Below the pieces are notes generated by a model. The model did not search any database and was not told the origin of the DNA. It was given only the letters and a program-made list of their open reading frames with translations. 64,000 nucleotides of DNA from Flavobacterium azooxidireducens (lineage in GTDB: Bacteria > Bacteroidota > Bacteroidia > Flavobacteriales > Flavobacteriaceae), in NCBI RefSeq assembly GCF_023195775.1, contig NZ_CP096205.1, forward strand, positions 2,730,001 to 2,794,000. Reading direction: 5' to 3'. How positions within the stretch are numbered: position 1 is the stretch's first letter; the number at the start of each line of letters is the position of its first letter. Made by a program: the position numbers and the translations under genes. This document shows, in pieces, positions 1 to 9,547 of this stretch.

Positions 1-15
1 TTAATTTTATTAATT

Positions 16-288
16 ATGAAAACAATTTTTTTAAAAAAGATGATGCCGATGTTCGTGTTTGTACTTGGCATCGCAGGAGCATTTGCGACCATGTCGATGA
101 ATGCTGTAGAAGATCCAATTCTACGCATCGGATGGGCTGAAGATGAAGATTCGGTTCCTTGTCAAATCTCAGTTCAATGTCAGACTGAAGGAAACGTTAT
201 GTGTAGACATAATGACACCGGACCACTGGCTTATGAAAAAACCGGGCCAACGTCCTGCCCGGTTCAGTTATTTAAAGTAGGTAGTTAG
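16..288 (+). CDS. DUF6520-like secreted small protein
   Basis: This 90-aa protein has an N-terminal hydrophobic segment (about residues 8-27, ending near Ala-Phe-Ala) that looks like a signal peptide. The mature part contains four cysteines in a pattern typical of the short DUF6520 peptides that are common in Flavobacteriaceae. Function is unknown; export and disulfide formation are inferred. The start is the ATG preceded by an A/T-rich leader without a Shine-Dalgarno sequence, which is normal for Bacteroidetes. The gene converges on the peptidase gene to its right and is followed directly by a strong hairpin. Upstream context lies outside the window. Confidence 0.7.
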   Translation: MKTIFLKKMMPMFVFVLGIAGAFATMSMNAVEDPILRIGWAEDEDSVPCQISVQCQTEGNVMCRHNDTGPLAYEKTGPTSCPVQLFKVGS

Positions 289-302
289 ACCTGTCTATTT
301 TT

Positions 303-338
303 TAAGCGATGCAACGCCTTCTACAGTTGCATCGCTTA
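303..338. terminator. Shared hairpin between convergent genes
   Basis: A perfect 13-bp inverted repeat (303-315 with 326-338, 10-nt loop) lies between the DUF6520 gene and the convergent S9 peptidase gene. The right arm overlaps the peptidase stop codon at 336-338. It probably ends transcription from both sides. Confidence 0.75.
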
Positions 339-3005
339 TTTTATGCTATCTAAAATCCAATCCTGTGTTTGGTCGTCTTTTAGAAAATGATTAAACCATT
401 GTTTGATTCTTACACTTAAATCTTTCTGATTTTTATCGTTTGTAATGGAGTGACTTTCTCCATCGTATAGCAACAAAATGTGTTTCTTATTTAATCTACG
501 CATCGCCAAGTAGAATTCGATGCTTTGCCGCCAATCTACTTGTTTATCCTGATTGCCAGCCCACGATAGAAGCGGCGTTTTTATATTTTCGATATGATTT
601 AACGGTGAATTTTTTTCATATCCTATTTTATCTTCGAAATATGATTTGCCCATTCTCCATTGTTGGTTTTCAAAACGCCACATATCCGGTTTTCCTGTTT
701 GCCAATTGAGCGTTAGATAAAACGACCTCATATCGGTAGCTGCTGCTCCTGCCACAGCTGTTGCAAATACATCTGTTTGAGTAATGATAAAATCGGTTTC
801 ATACCCACCGAAAGAATGACCAATTAGACCAATTTTTTTTTCATCTACTATTCCCATATCTATTACGGCTTTTGTTCCGGCTAATGTGCAGTCTACCGCT
901 GAATGGCCTAAATTGCCGATTTCGTAAGTAATGTCTGGAAAGAAAACAAAATATCCTGCTACTGAAAAATCAATCACATTGAACCCTTCTGAAGAATACG
1001 TTTCCGGAACTATATAATTGTGCATTTTGTATGATTGTTTCTCGTAGATGTGCACAATCATTGGGTATTTTTGTTCTGCTTTATAATCTACCGGAAAGTA
1101 AAGAAATCCTTTTAATTTCTGATTTTTTGAGTTGACATATTCTATTTCTTTGACTTTTGGCCACTGATAATTACTATGGTGTTTGTTGCTTCTTGCGATT
1201 ACTTTTCTTTTTACGTTTGGATTAATTGCCACTATTTGAGGAGGTAAATCGTAACTTTGTTCTTTGTAAACTACTGTATTATTATTGCTTTTTATTTGAT
1301 TTATCTTATTGAAAGTAGTGGTTAACTTCCTTTCTCTATCACTTCTTGTCCAAGAATATAATCCTTTACTTCCATTTTTGAATATGGCATTTAAAAAAAT
1401 ATCTCCTTCTAAATTCACGACATCGGAAACCCAGCCATCATAATTTGCTTTGCCATCGAATCCATTGTCTTCTTTTGAAAATCGAAATTGAATTTCTTGC
1501 TCTTTTCCTTTTGTTAATCTTTCTGCGTTTCCATTTATTGGATTTATCTCCCAAATATCAAACCGATCATAGAGTAAAATTGACTTATCGTTTGCAGTCC
1601 AACCCGGACAGCCGAGTGCGGTATTTTCAGTTGGTCTGTCACTTTTTATAGTTTCAAAATCTGATTTTAGTGATGCTGTTATGTTTGAATGTGTGTTACT
1701 TTCGACATTATATATCCACCAATTTGATTCTTTGAAATAGGCAATGAATCTCCCTTTAGGTGATGGAAGAGTTACTTGGACATAGGAAGACTGTTTCGTT
1801 AGCATTATTTCTCGTTGTTTTGTTGCGAGGTTTTCTATGTAGAAATCCATCGGACCAAGTGCAACATCAAATTGTGGTTCATACATTTTTTTGTTTGAAA
1901 GTATTGCCTGTTTAAAATCCGGAGTAAACATAATCCATGGGAATTCCTTATCGTTAATAAGACGGAAGGTGTTTTTTTGTGGAAACCAAATTGCCATTTT
2001 TGCTGTATTATTAGTATCCCATACTTGTTGTTCCGGAAATATCCAAGGTGCGTTGCCTGCCCAGATTTGAACAGTAGATTGTGATGTATTATTATTTTGT
2101 GGACTATCTACTGCAAAAACTACTCTTTGTAAATCATCAGAAACGGCTAACTTGTAGTTTCCGAATGGTACTATGGCACTATTTGGAGGAAAATCGGGGT
2201 GCTCAACCGTATTGAATTCACTTTTTTTATTCGTATCTACTGAATAGAGGAAAATAGTGTTTTGTTGTTTTCCTTCTTTTGGATTTACTTTTTTGAAAAA
2301 AACTATCCCTTTTCCATTTTTACTCCATTCAAAACCATGAAAATTAAATTCTGAGGGAGGTGTAATCGTTTTATGCTCCAATGTGTTAAGTGAAATTATT
2401 TCAGCGGTAGATTTACCCTCATTCACTCTGTTGAAAATTATTTTGTCTTTTTCGGGATTGAATTTAAAATTGAAGACACCGTTAATTGAAAGCACTGTTT
2501 TTGATTTGTCTACTTCAATCACTTCTAGTTTGGATGAGTTTGCTGACTCTTTACTGCAATATATTAGTAGCTTGCCATTGTTAGAAAAGCCAAAGGCGTT
2601 ACCGTTATTAACGTTTAGTTTCTTACCCGATTTTAAATTTAGTAATGAAATTCCTGTCGGATTTTTAGCTGCGAACCAATTTGAATTAGAAAAAGAACCA
2701 TTGTATCCATTAGGGAACGTGTATGTTTTGTTTGTTGAAGTGCTTTTTACTATTAATGTATCTTTTTGATCACTATAATTTACGTTATAGCTTATCCATT
2801 TTCCATCTGAAGATACTTCTTTCAAGTGTATATCTCCCCATTTATGGTAGTCTTGTTCTGTTAATTTTTTTTTGGTTTGGGTTTGAGCAGTTACCGAGAA
2901 TAGCATTAGGATACAGATTAAAACCTGTATTGTTGTGGAATAGACTTTCCAAAATCTATTGCTTTTTTGAAAAGTATTTTTGTTGTGAATTATTATATAT
3001 TTCAT
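336..3005 (-). CDS. S9 family (prolyl oligopeptidase) exported peptidase
   Basis: The 889-aa protein has an N-terminal hydrophobic segment (residues about 25-40) consistent with export. A long beta-propeller-like region precedes a C-terminal alpha/beta-hydrolase domain. The serine nucleophile lies in GHSFGGYE (S730), with a likely Asp at 820 (GNQD) and His at 852 (GESHS), so the triad is complete. The fold and triad are those of S9 peptidases, which cleave oligopeptides. It is the last gene of a minus-strand SusC-SusD-peptidase operon, 93 nt after susD, which suggests that peptides are the imported substrate. It could also be a dipeptidyl aminopeptidase; substrate specificity cannot be read from the sequence. 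Confidence 0.85.
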   Translation of the reverse strand: MKYIIIHNKNTFQKSNRFWKVYSTTIQVLICILMLFSVTAQTQTKKKLTEQDYHKWGDIHLKEVSSDGKWISYNVNYSDQKDTLIVKSTSTNKTYTFPNGYNGSFSNSNWFAAKNPTGISLLNLKSGKKLNVNNGNAFGFSNNGKLLIYCSKESANSSKLEVIEVDKSKTVLSINGVFNFKFNPEKDKIIFNRVNEGKSTAEIISLNTLEHKTITPPSEFNFHGFEWSKNGKGIVFFKKVNPKEGKQQNTIFLYSVDTNKKSEFNTVEHPDFPPNSAIVPFGNYKLAVSDDLQRVVFAVDSPQNNNTSQSTVQIWAGNAPWIFPEQQVWDTNNTAKMAIWFPQKNTFRLINDKEFPWIMFTPDFKQAILSNKKMYEPQFDVALGPMDFYIENLATKQREIMLTKQSSYVQVTLPSPKGRFIAYFKESNWWIYNVESNTHSNITASLKSDFETIKSDRPTENTALGCPGWTANDKSILLYDRFDIWEINPINGNAERLTKGKEQEIQFRFSKEDNGFDGKANYDGWVSDVVNLEGDIFLNAIFKNGSKGLYSWTRSDRERKLTTTFNKINQIKSNNNTVVYKEQSYDLPPQIVAINPNVKRKVIARSNKHHSNYQWPKVKEIEYVNSKNQKLKGFLYFPVDYKAEQKYPMIVHIYEKQSYKMHNYIVPETYSSEGFNVIDFSVAGYFVFFPDITYEIGNLGHSAVDCTLAGTKAVIDMGIVDEKKIGLIGHSFGGYETDFIITQTDVFATAVAGAAATDMRSFYLTLNWQTGKPDMWRFENQQWRMGKSYFEDKIGYEKNSPLNHIENIKTPLLSWAGNQDKQVDWRQSIEFYLAMRRLNKKHILLLYDGESHSITNDKNQKDLSVRIKQWFNHFLKDDQTQDWILDSIK

Positions 3006-3098
3006 TTGAAATTATTTGTTGATTTTAAGTGTTATATAGGGCCTTGTATTTTTGTAATTGAGATTACGCTAAAGTTTCTATTATTTATAGGTTTCATT

Positions 3099-4499
3099 TT
3101 AATATCCCGGATTTTGAGGTAGTAAATTAGGGTTTGCACTTAGTTCGTTTTCCGGAATAGGGAATAATTGGTCTGTGTTATTCCATCCCGGTTTACTTGC
3201 TCCTAATGTATTGTTGATGGTGTTTGTTCGTTTTAAGTCGAAGAACCTATGCCCGAACTCTGTAAATAATTCTTTTCTTCGCTCTAATGCAATTTCGATT
3301 AGGAGTTGTTGTTGGTCTAGGCCGATTAATTCTTCAAGACCTGCTTTTTGTCTACTATGATTCAGGTCTTCTAATGCAGAAATGATTTCGCCTTGATTTG
3401 CTCTTGCTTCGGCACGAATGAGGTATAGTTCTGCCAATCTAAATACGATTGAATACTCTGTTGAGGTTGCTCCCGGATTATTTTGTTTGTATTTATGAGC
3501 AAAATTGTATGTTTGGGAATTACCGGTAATTGAAGAAATCCAAAACATTTTACGCAAATCATTGTCTGAAAAAACATCTACCAATTCCTGTGTTAAAGCA
3601 ATGCTGTTTGGAGGAGCAGCTAAAACAGTGAATGTAGCTGCTTCAAATGTGTTTCTGCCTTCGGGATGAGGGGGAAGTTGCCAAATTGTTTCCGGACACG
3701 CTTTTAGAAAAACTTTTTGCATGTCAGGTTCATTGGTATATAAACCAGTTTGGTTTAAAACCGCTGATGCCGCATTCGCAGCTTCTGCCCACAAGCCCAT
3801 GTATAGATATGATCTTGCTAAAAGTGCATTTACAGTGGCTTTGTTTGGTCTTGCTCTTCCGGTACCGTAATAATTTTCGGGAACAAGGTTTAGAGCTGTT
3901 GTTAAATCTTCTATAATTTTATCGTAGACTTCCGGAGTAGGTTTTCTGCTTACGGAGCTATTTGTTTGATAGTTGGTAGTTGCGATATAAGGAATGTCTC
4001 CGAACAGATTTACGAGATAGAAATGCATTAAGGCTCTTGTAAATAGTGCTTCCCCTTTTAGTCTATTTGCGTCTTCTGTGGGTATTGTGTTTGAAGCAGC
4101 TACGCCTTCGAATACTGCATTTGCCATATAAATTTGATTGTATGAAGTATTCCAGTACACCTGAATACCTTGATTTAACGGTAATAGTGAATTGTTGTAG
4201 AATTCATTTGTTATATTGCTCACATTTCCATAAAAATCAAGTTCATCTGCATAGCATCCGAGTCTGTTAGAAATTCCAAATTCTGCCCCTGTTAATAGAC
4301 CTGCGTTTCGTATGGATGCATACACGTTACTCATTGCCGCATCGGCAGTAATTTTGTCTTTGAAAATAGCAGGGCCTGTTAATTGGTTGTTCGGTAATTC
4401 TGATTCTACAAACGAATCGCATGACAGTATGCTGATGAAAATTAATGCAAAAGCAATTGAGGTTTTGATTCTATTTTTGATTGTGTTTCTAGTTTTCAT
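3099..4499 (-). CDS. SusD/RagB-family outer-membrane lipoprotein
   Basis: The start chosen is the ATG at 4499, giving 466 aa and beginning MKTRNTIKNR. A longer frame exists upstream, but this start places the lipoprotein signal correctly, with the lipobox ISILSC and Cys27 as the lipidated residue. The rest is helical SusD-like, with the usual C-terminal block (RRKELFTEFGHRFFDLKR followed by a FPIPENEL segment). SusD proteins cap the SusC porin and bind substrate at the cell surface. The gene follows the SusC gene by 16 nt and precedes a peptidase, so it probably belongs to a RagAB-like peptide uptake system. The substrate is inferred from context. Confidence 0.9.
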   Translation of the reverse strand: MKTRNTIKNRIKTSIAFALIFISILSCDSFVESELPNNQLTGPAIFKDKITADAAMSNVYASIRNAGLLTGAEFGISNRLGCYADELDFYGNVSNITNEFYNNSLLPLNQGIQVYWNTSYNQIYMANAVFEGVAASNTIPTEDANRLKGEALFTRALMHFYLVNLFGDIPYIATTNYQTNSSVSRKPTPEVYDKIIEDLTTALNLVPENYYGTGRARPNKATVNALLARSYLYMGLWAEAANAASAVLNQTGLYTNEPDMQKVFLKACPETIWQLPPHPEGRNTFEAATFTVLAAPPNSIALTQELVDVFSDNDLRKMFWISSITGNSQTYNFAHKYKQNNPGATSTEYSIVFRLAELYLIRAEARANQGEIISALEDLNHSRQKAGLEELIGLDQQQLLIEIALERRKELFTEFGHRFFDLKRTNTINNTLGASKPGWNNTDQLFPIPENELSANPNLLPQNPGY

Positions 4500-4515
4500 A
4501 TTAATGATAATTAAA

Positions 4516-7509
4516 TTAAAATTGAAATTGGACTCCTGCATTGATGATGCGAAGTGGGGGTAAAAATCCAGCCGATGTAAATTCGGGGTCACCATCTTTG
4601 TACTTAGTGAATGTTAGTAGGTTTTGAGCTTCTACAACTAATTTGCATTGTGTGTTTATTTTGTTTAGAGGAATGCTATAACTCAATGCAATATTTTTTA
4701 GCCGAATGAATGAAGCATCCGTAATCATACTATCGCTATTTTCATAGAGTGATTGTGCACTCATTACACTGCTATTGGTTCCCGAAGTGTACATCTGATA
4801 AGCTGACTGATCTCCTTGTTGTTGCCAACTATTGTTAAATCGAACCGGTTGGTTAAAATTTCGACGACCCGGAGCACCCAAACTGATGTTGGTATTATTT
4901 TGTTTTATAAACTGAAATAGAAAATCAAGCGACCAATTCTTATATTTTATGTGATTATTAATTCCGCCAAAAAAATCAGGATTTAAGCTGACAACTTTTT
5001 GTTTATCGTCTGGAAAAGTGATTTGTCCATCGCCATTTACATCTTCAAACTCATATAAACCTGTTGTTGGATTTACTCCTGTGTTGTTGTAAACTAATAC
5101 ACTATTTAGTGAATGACCCACTCTGTATTTTTGGCTGTAAACTGAGGCTTCCAGATTAGGAAATTCGATTAATTCATTTTGAAGTATCGAAAGGTTTATG
5201 TCTGTTGACCATTTGAAATTTTGATTGCTTATGTTGACTGTATTGAGCGTAAATTCGTATCCACGGTTTTCGACAGTTGCATTTAAGTTGGCTTGCATCG
5301 ATGTAAATCCCGTAGTGGCCGGAATTGGGATTCCCACTAATTGATTTGATGATCTGTTTTTGAAAATTGCCGCTGATAGCATTATACGGTCATTTAGAAA
5401 ACCGATTTCTATTGACGCTTCGAGTTTTTTATTTGTTTCCCATCCGAATTGTGGATTGTAAAGTCTTGTGGGCTGAAGACCTACGACGTTTTGATATTGT
5501 GTTCCCGCTGAGGAATAGGTGTTGAGGAATTGGTAGTCTCCGATTTGGTCGCTACCTGTGGTGCCATAACTTGCTCTTAGTTTTCCGAAGCTTATTATTT
5601 TACTGTTTTTTAGAAATGATTCGTTGCTAACAATCCACGCTCCACCAATTGCCCCGAAATTTGCGAACTGGTTACCCGGACCGAATCTACTAGAGCCATC
5701 TCTACGACCTGTTAAATTCAGAATGTACTTGTCGTTCCATTTGTAATTGATTCTTCCAAAAAAGGCTTGGTAATTGTAAATTAATTCATTGTTTACGAAA
5801 ATATCATTTATGGATGCGGAAGCCAAGTCATAGATTAACCCGTTTGAAGTGAAACCACTTCCCATTTGGCTCAACGTGGACGTGTTTTGTGATTGAAAGG
5901 TTGCTCCTGCTAAAATATCGATTTGACTTTTAGCAAATTGAGCAACATAATTTAATTGTGGCTCTACTATCCACGATTTTCGCTGTGTGTTTGTTACAAA
6001 AAGCGATGAACTTTCACTTGTTATCCCTAAAGAGGGGTTGAATATTGTTGAAGGAGTTGTTCTAGTTTCGAGGTGTTTGGTTGTTGTGTATCCTATACTT
6101 GTTTTGGCACTTAGTTTAGGTAAGATTTGATAGGTGAGTACTGTGTTTGCAACCAAATCATCTGTTCTGGCTTTGTGTTCTGCATTTAGAAATCTTAGCG
6201 GATTGACAAAAGTGTTATTTTCCCAATTTAAATTTCCGTCTTCGTCATATAACGCAGGTGCATTTGGTGCCAACGTTCGAGCATCTGTTGTGAGATCGTT
6301 TGCGGGTTGGTCGTTATCTTGTATATTGTAGTTTGCTGAAAATGTTATTCGAAATTTATTGTTTAGTGAAGTATGATTCATGCTGACATTAATACCCCCT
6401 TTTTTGTAGATAAAACTACCCGGATATACTGTGCCTTGTTGAAAATAGTTTCCTCCGAGCAGAAACTGGGTTTTTTCTGAGCCGCCTGAGACTGAACCTT
6501 GAAAGGATGAAATTTCTGCTGTGCCTCCAAGTAGTTCTTTTTGCCAATCTGTATATCGGTTTTGATCCCATGTACCGTTTACGTCAAATGCATTGTTAGG
6601 GTAGTTTGTTATACCGTCGTTTTCATAGGCCTTTATTCTCATTGCCAGATACTGTTGTGTGTTCATTAACTGCATGAATGCTGTTGCTTTTCCAACTCCA
6701 CTAGATGCACTGAAGTTAAATTGTGTTTTTCCGACTTTGGCTTTTTTTGTGGTAATGAGCACTACGCCGTTTGCTCCTCTAGAGCCATAGATTGCTGTTG
6801 CATCGGCATCTTTTAGCACTTCTATGTTTTCAATAGCTTGGGGGTTTATGTTGTTTAAAGGGTTTGTAACAGATGGAAACAACGTTGAGGTTTGGCTAAA
6901 TCCGATTGGGTCGCTTGAGTAGGGGACTCCATCGATTACATAAAGTGGTGCGTTACCTTCTGCTCGTAGGCTATTGATACCTCTGATTTGGATTGCAAAG
7001 CCACCGCCTGGTGTTCCTGTTTCTTGGGTAATATTTACGCCAGCCATTCTGCCTTGCATGGTTGCGAGGACATTGGTGACCGGTTGGGTTTCGATGTCTT
7101 TGGCGGTGATGCGGGCGATACTACCTGTTCGTTCTTTGTCTTTAACGGAGTAGTAGCCGGCATTGAGGATTACTTCTTTGAGTTGGGTGGTGTCTTCTTC
7201 GAGTTGGATGTTTAGAGCTGTTTGATTGCCTACTGTTATTTCTTGGGTTTTGTAGCCCATGTAGGAGAAGACTAGGACATCTGATGGATTGGCGGCAATG
7301 GAAAAGTAGCCGTTTTCATCGGTGAGGGTTCCGGTGGTTTTGCCTTTGATGAGGACGGTTACACCGGGTAGTGTCCCTTGTGCATCGGAGACCGTTCCGG
7401 TGATGGGTTGTTGGGTTTGGGCTGTTGTTGTGAGGGTGCATAAAGTGAGTGCGAGGATGCAGAGGTACTTTATGGGGTTGGTTTTTTGGTTTATTGAAAA
7501 TTTATTCAT
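4516..7509 (-). CDS. SusC/RagA-family TonB-dependent receptor
   Basis: This 997-aa outer-membrane protein has a signal peptide (about residues 14-31), a carboxypeptidase-regulatory-like domain (about 33-110, TVSDAQGTLPGVTVLIKG), a plug domain with the SusC signature around IRGINSLRAEGNAPLYVIDG, and a long C-terminal beta barrel ending in the aromatic residue Phe. The family imports ligands across the outer membrane with TonB energy. It is the first gene of the operon with SusD and an S9 peptidase. No Bacteroidetes -7 element could be placed with confidence in the repeat-rich DNA upstream. Annotation as SusC-type is secure; the substrate (peptides) is inferred. Confidence 0.93.
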   Translation of the reverse strand: MNKFSINQKTNPIKYLCILALTLCTLTTTAQTQQPITGTVSDAQGTLPGVTVLIKGKTTGTLTDENGYFSIAANPSDVLVFSYMGYKTQEITVGNQTALNIQLEEDTTQLKEVILNAGYYSVKDKERTGSIARITAKDIETQPVTNVLATMQGRMAGVNITQETGTPGGGFAIQIRGINSLRAEGNAPLYVIDGVPYSSDPIGFSQTSTLFPSVTNPLNNINPQAIENIEVLKDADATAIYGSRGANGVVLITTKKAKVGKTQFNFSASSGVGKATAFMQLMNTQQYLAMRIKAYENDGITNYPNNAFDVNGTWDQNRYTDWQKELLGGTAEISSFQGSVSGGSEKTQFLLGGNYFQQGTVYPGSFIYKKGGINVSMNHTSLNNKFRITFSANYNIQDNDQPANDLTTDARTLAPNAPALYDEDGNLNWENNTFVNPLRFLNAEHKARTDDLVANTVLTYQILPKLSAKTSIGYTTTKHLETRTTPSTIFNPSLGITSESSSLFVTNTQRKSWIVEPQLNYVAQFAKSQIDILAGATFQSQNTSTLSQMGSGFTSNGLIYDLASASINDIFVNNELIYNYQAFFGRINYKWNDKYILNLTGRRDGSSRFGPGNQFANFGAIGGAWIVSNESFLKNSKIISFGKLRASYGTTGSDQIGDYQFLNTYSSAGTQYQNVVGLQPTRLYNPQFGWETNKKLEASIEIGFLNDRIMLSAAIFKNRSSNQLVGIPIPATTGFTSMQANLNATVENRGYEFTLNTVNISNQNFKWSTDINLSILQNELIEFPNLEASVYSQKYRVGHSLNSVLVYNNTGVNPTTGLYEFEDVNGDGQITFPDDKQKVVSLNPDFFGGINNHIKYKNWSLDFLFQFIKQNNTNISLGAPGRRNFNQPVRFNNSWQQQGDQSAYQMYTSGTNSSVMSAQSLYENSDSMITDASFIRLKNIALSYSIPLNKINTQCKLVVEAQNLLTFTKYKDGDPEFTSAGFLPPLRIINAGVQFQF

Positions 7510-7589
7510 AAAATTGGTTAGTTAAATGAGACTTACGTTTTGTTTGATTTGGTCCTCTATCTGGTTTGGCGACGGGTTAGGGGACTTTT

Positions 7590-8150
7590 TTTTGAGGTAC
7601 TAAGGCACTAAGGTGCTGAGGTACTGAGGTTTTTGCCACTGATGCTTTTACGCTTCGCTTTTTGGTTTTGCCGCTAAGAAGGGAAGGCACTAAGCTTTTG
7701 GGGCTTGGTAACGCTTCGCTTTTTTTTGGGTTGCCACGAATCCACCAAGGCGGACAAGTTGCACGAATTTTTTACGTTTCGCTTTTGGGTTTTGCCGCTA
7801 AGAAGGGAAGGCACTAAGCTTTTGTGGCTTGGTAACGCTTCGCTTTTTTTTTGACACTGATCACGCGAATTCGCACGAATTTTAAAAGCTACGCTTTTGT
7901 TTTTCTCGCAATTCCGATAGCTGTCGGAAGCAGCGTCGCAAAGGTTAGTATCGCTTCGCTCTTTTTTTTGGGTTGCCACGAATTAACGAATTGCACGAAT
8001 TTTTGAAAAGCTACGCTTTTTGGGGTTTTGCCACGGATTTTGCTGATTTGGGCGGATTTTGAAAGCTTCGTTTTTTTTTTGGTTTTCTCGCGGAGACGCG
8101 GAGACGCAAAGAGTGGGCGGGTTTTATTTCATAGGCGATGGATTTAAAGG
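7590..8150. repeat. Degenerate interspersed repeat block
   Basis: This non-coding stretch is built from short recurring pieces: ACGCTTCGCTTTT, AAGCTACGCTTTT, TTGCCACGAATT, and an AAGG(T/C)(A/G)CTNAGG motif at its left end. A 100-codon open frame on the minus strand is produced by the repeats and is not believed. Related AAGGTGCTGA-type motifs recur at 46110-46200, so the family is dispersed in this genome. Confidence 0.7.
7646..7852. repeat. Approximately 80-bp direct repeat, two copies
   Basis: Copy 1 (about 7646-7727) and copy 2 (about 7770-7852) share a run that reads ttttacg..., gccgctaagaagggaaggca, ctaagctttt, ggcttggtaacgcttcgc, with only a few substitutions. They lie within the repeat block between the susC promoter region and the HTH gene. 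Confidence 0.7.
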
Positions 8151-8154
8151 TTTG

Positions 8155-8232
8155 ACATTGTTTAAAAGGTTTAAGGTTGTTTAAAGGTTTAAAGGTTTAA
8201 AAGTTTAAAGGTTTAAAAGTTTAAAAGGGTTT
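8155..8232. repeat. Tandem GGTTTAAA-type repeats
   Basis: An imperfect tandem array of AGGTTTAAA/AAGTTTAAA units, seven or eight in number, lies just before the structured block at 8.3 kb. No gene is present. Confidence 0.65.
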
Positions 8233-8289
8233 GGGTTTTGGGTTAGGGGAACTATGCCGCTCGTGCTTGTGGATGGAGGGGCAAGGTTG

Positions 8290-8590
8290 AGCGACATAGA
8301 TCTAACTAACTAAAAAAAAATTACTGATAAGACCGTGACGCGAAACGTTCAGGATAAAAAAAGCATTGCTAAGAATGAAGAGAGTGCCAGTGGGGAATAA
8401 AAAAAGCGTGGAACTCAGCTTAGACGCTATCAAGGTACTGGTATACCCGCACACGAATAAGAGAGCCCACGCCATAGGACGTGAGCATCATACTTATCAT
8501 CTCGTGTGCTAAAATTACCAGTTTTTGATAACGAGATTCAAAGCGAATGCTTCAATATTTTACATGAAGAATCGCAAAATTAATTAATCA
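8290..8590. other. Unexplained structured block
   Basis: This stretch is richer in G+C than its surroundings and contains nested complementary arms: CTGGTA (8437-8442) with TACCAG (8517-8522), and GCACACGA (8449-8456) with TCGTGTGC (8502-8509). Inside them is an imperfect GCCCACG/CGTGAGC stem. On the plus strand a 45-codon frame runs from the ATG at 8375 to 8512. It could be a structured RNA, an element remnant or a micro-gene; I do not recognise it. Confidence 0.3.
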
Positions 8591-8694
8591 TTTGATTTAT
8601 ATCAAATGATATTTCATTTTTCAAATATATATAATTATTTTTAATATCCCTATATGGATGTGTGTATTTTTTTAATTTTCAATTTCTTTCAGTT

Positions 8695-9105
8695 ATGAAA
8701 ACTGCAAAAGAAATAGAAATTGTTATAGCTGAAATTGACTTTAATATTATTGAGAAAATTAGAGAGATTCGTTTAAAAAGAGAACCTATTATAAGTCAGA
8801 TGGCTTTATCACAAATGTTAGGTTTAGCTGATGGGTTTGTTGGAAAAGTTGAAAACATTAAGGAATCATCTAAATATAATCTGTGGCATTTAAACAAAAT
8901 TATTAAAGTTTTAAATCTTAAATTTACAGATGTTTTACCGTCGGGTTCTTATAATTTTGATATAGTTAAAATCCATATTAAACTTAAAGAAACTAGAAAC
9001 AAGAATGAAAAATCATATGAAGTTTTGTCAATGAAACCTTTAACTGAAAAAGAAATGCAGTTATTCAAACAAAATAAAATTCCTTATTTAAAAATTATAA
9101 AGTAA
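8695..9105 (+). CDS. Small XRE-like HTH protein
   Basis: This 136-aa protein begins at ATG 8695 (MKTAKEIEIV). Residues about 25-75 fit a Cro/CI-type helix-turn-helix: ISQMALSQMLGLADGFVGKVE followed by a conserved-looking LNKIIKVLNLKFTDVLP helix. The C-terminal half (about 85-136) is charged and unassigned. It is probably a DNA-binding regulator. It stands alone, 660 bp before the defence operon, and ends in a strong terminator, so it is not co-transcribed with that operon, although it could regulate it. An in-frame TTG-type start 33 nt earlier is less likely. Confidence 0.6.
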   Translation: MKTAKEIEIVIAEIDFNIIEKIREIRLKREPIISQMALSQMLGLADGFVGKVENIKESSKYNLWHLNKIIKVLNLKFTDVLPSGSYNFDIVKIHIKLKETRNKNEKSYEVLSMKPLTEKEMQLFKQNKIPYLKIIK

Positions 9106-9182
9106 GATTTCAAGAGTAACTATAATGCAACCTAAATTCGTAACTGATATAAAAATATATTTTCCATATTCAAATACCCAAT

Positions 9183-9211
9183 AAAAAGGGATGCCACCGG
9201 CATCCCTTTTT
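9183..9211. terminator. Perfect 13-bp hairpin terminator
   Basis: The arms AAAAAGGGATGCC (9183-9195) and GGCATCCCTTTTT (9199-9211) enclose a 3-nt loop and form a canonical bidirectional Rho-independent terminator downstream of the HTH gene. Confidence 0.85.
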
Positions 9212-9325
9212 TGCTTTAAATGACTAATTAATTCTTCTTTTTGCTTTTGCATAGTTAAATTTTGGAAATGCATACTTTAATTAAATTGAGGTTTTTAATT
9301 TGAACCACTTTTTAATTTTAGATAT

Positions 9326-9442
9326 ATGGAATGGTGGGAAATAATTTTTCTAGTAATAGTAGTTCTTTTGGGTGCTGTCATAAGAAACTTCATTTACAAC
9401 AAGAAATATAATTTTCGAAATGATAGTTGGAAGAAGAAATGA
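9326..9442 (+). CDS. Putative 38-aa single-helix membrane peptide
   Basis: A 38-codon frame encodes MEWWEIIFLVIVVLLGAVIR followed by a basic, Asn-rich tail ending in KKK. The single hydrophobic helix (residues 5-19) with a positive tail has the layout of a small inner-membrane peptide. There is no homology that I recognise and no clear promoter, so coding is plausible but unproven. Confidence 0.35.
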   Translation: MEWWEIIFLVIVVLLGAVIRNFIYNKKYNFRNDSWKKK

Positions 9443-9501
9443 TTTATGAATTTTATTAGTTCCTTATTTTATTTTTAATATATTAGTGCCACCAAAAACA
9501 G

Positions 9502-9526
9502 TTTCTATCAAGTGGTAGAAATTTTT
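9502..9526 (+). terminator. Short hairpin with T-tract
   Basis: TTTCTATC (9502-9509) pairs with GGTAGAAA (9514-9521), with one G-T pair, around a 4-nt loop. A run of five T follows. It fits a terminator that isolates the region upstream of the defence operon. Confidence 0.5.
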
Positions 9527-9547
9527 CCTTTTATTTTTTATACTTAT

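Noticed and set aside
7674..7979. 101-codon minus-strand open frame
   Set aside because: It is composed of the repeated ACGCTTCGC-type motifs, has an odd Lys/Ser/Asn composition and no homologue that I recognise.
9088..9273. 61-codon minus-strand frame between the HTH gene and the micro-ORF
   Set aside because: It runs through the perfect 9183-9211 terminator hairpin and overlaps the end of the HTH gene; the reading is probably accidental.
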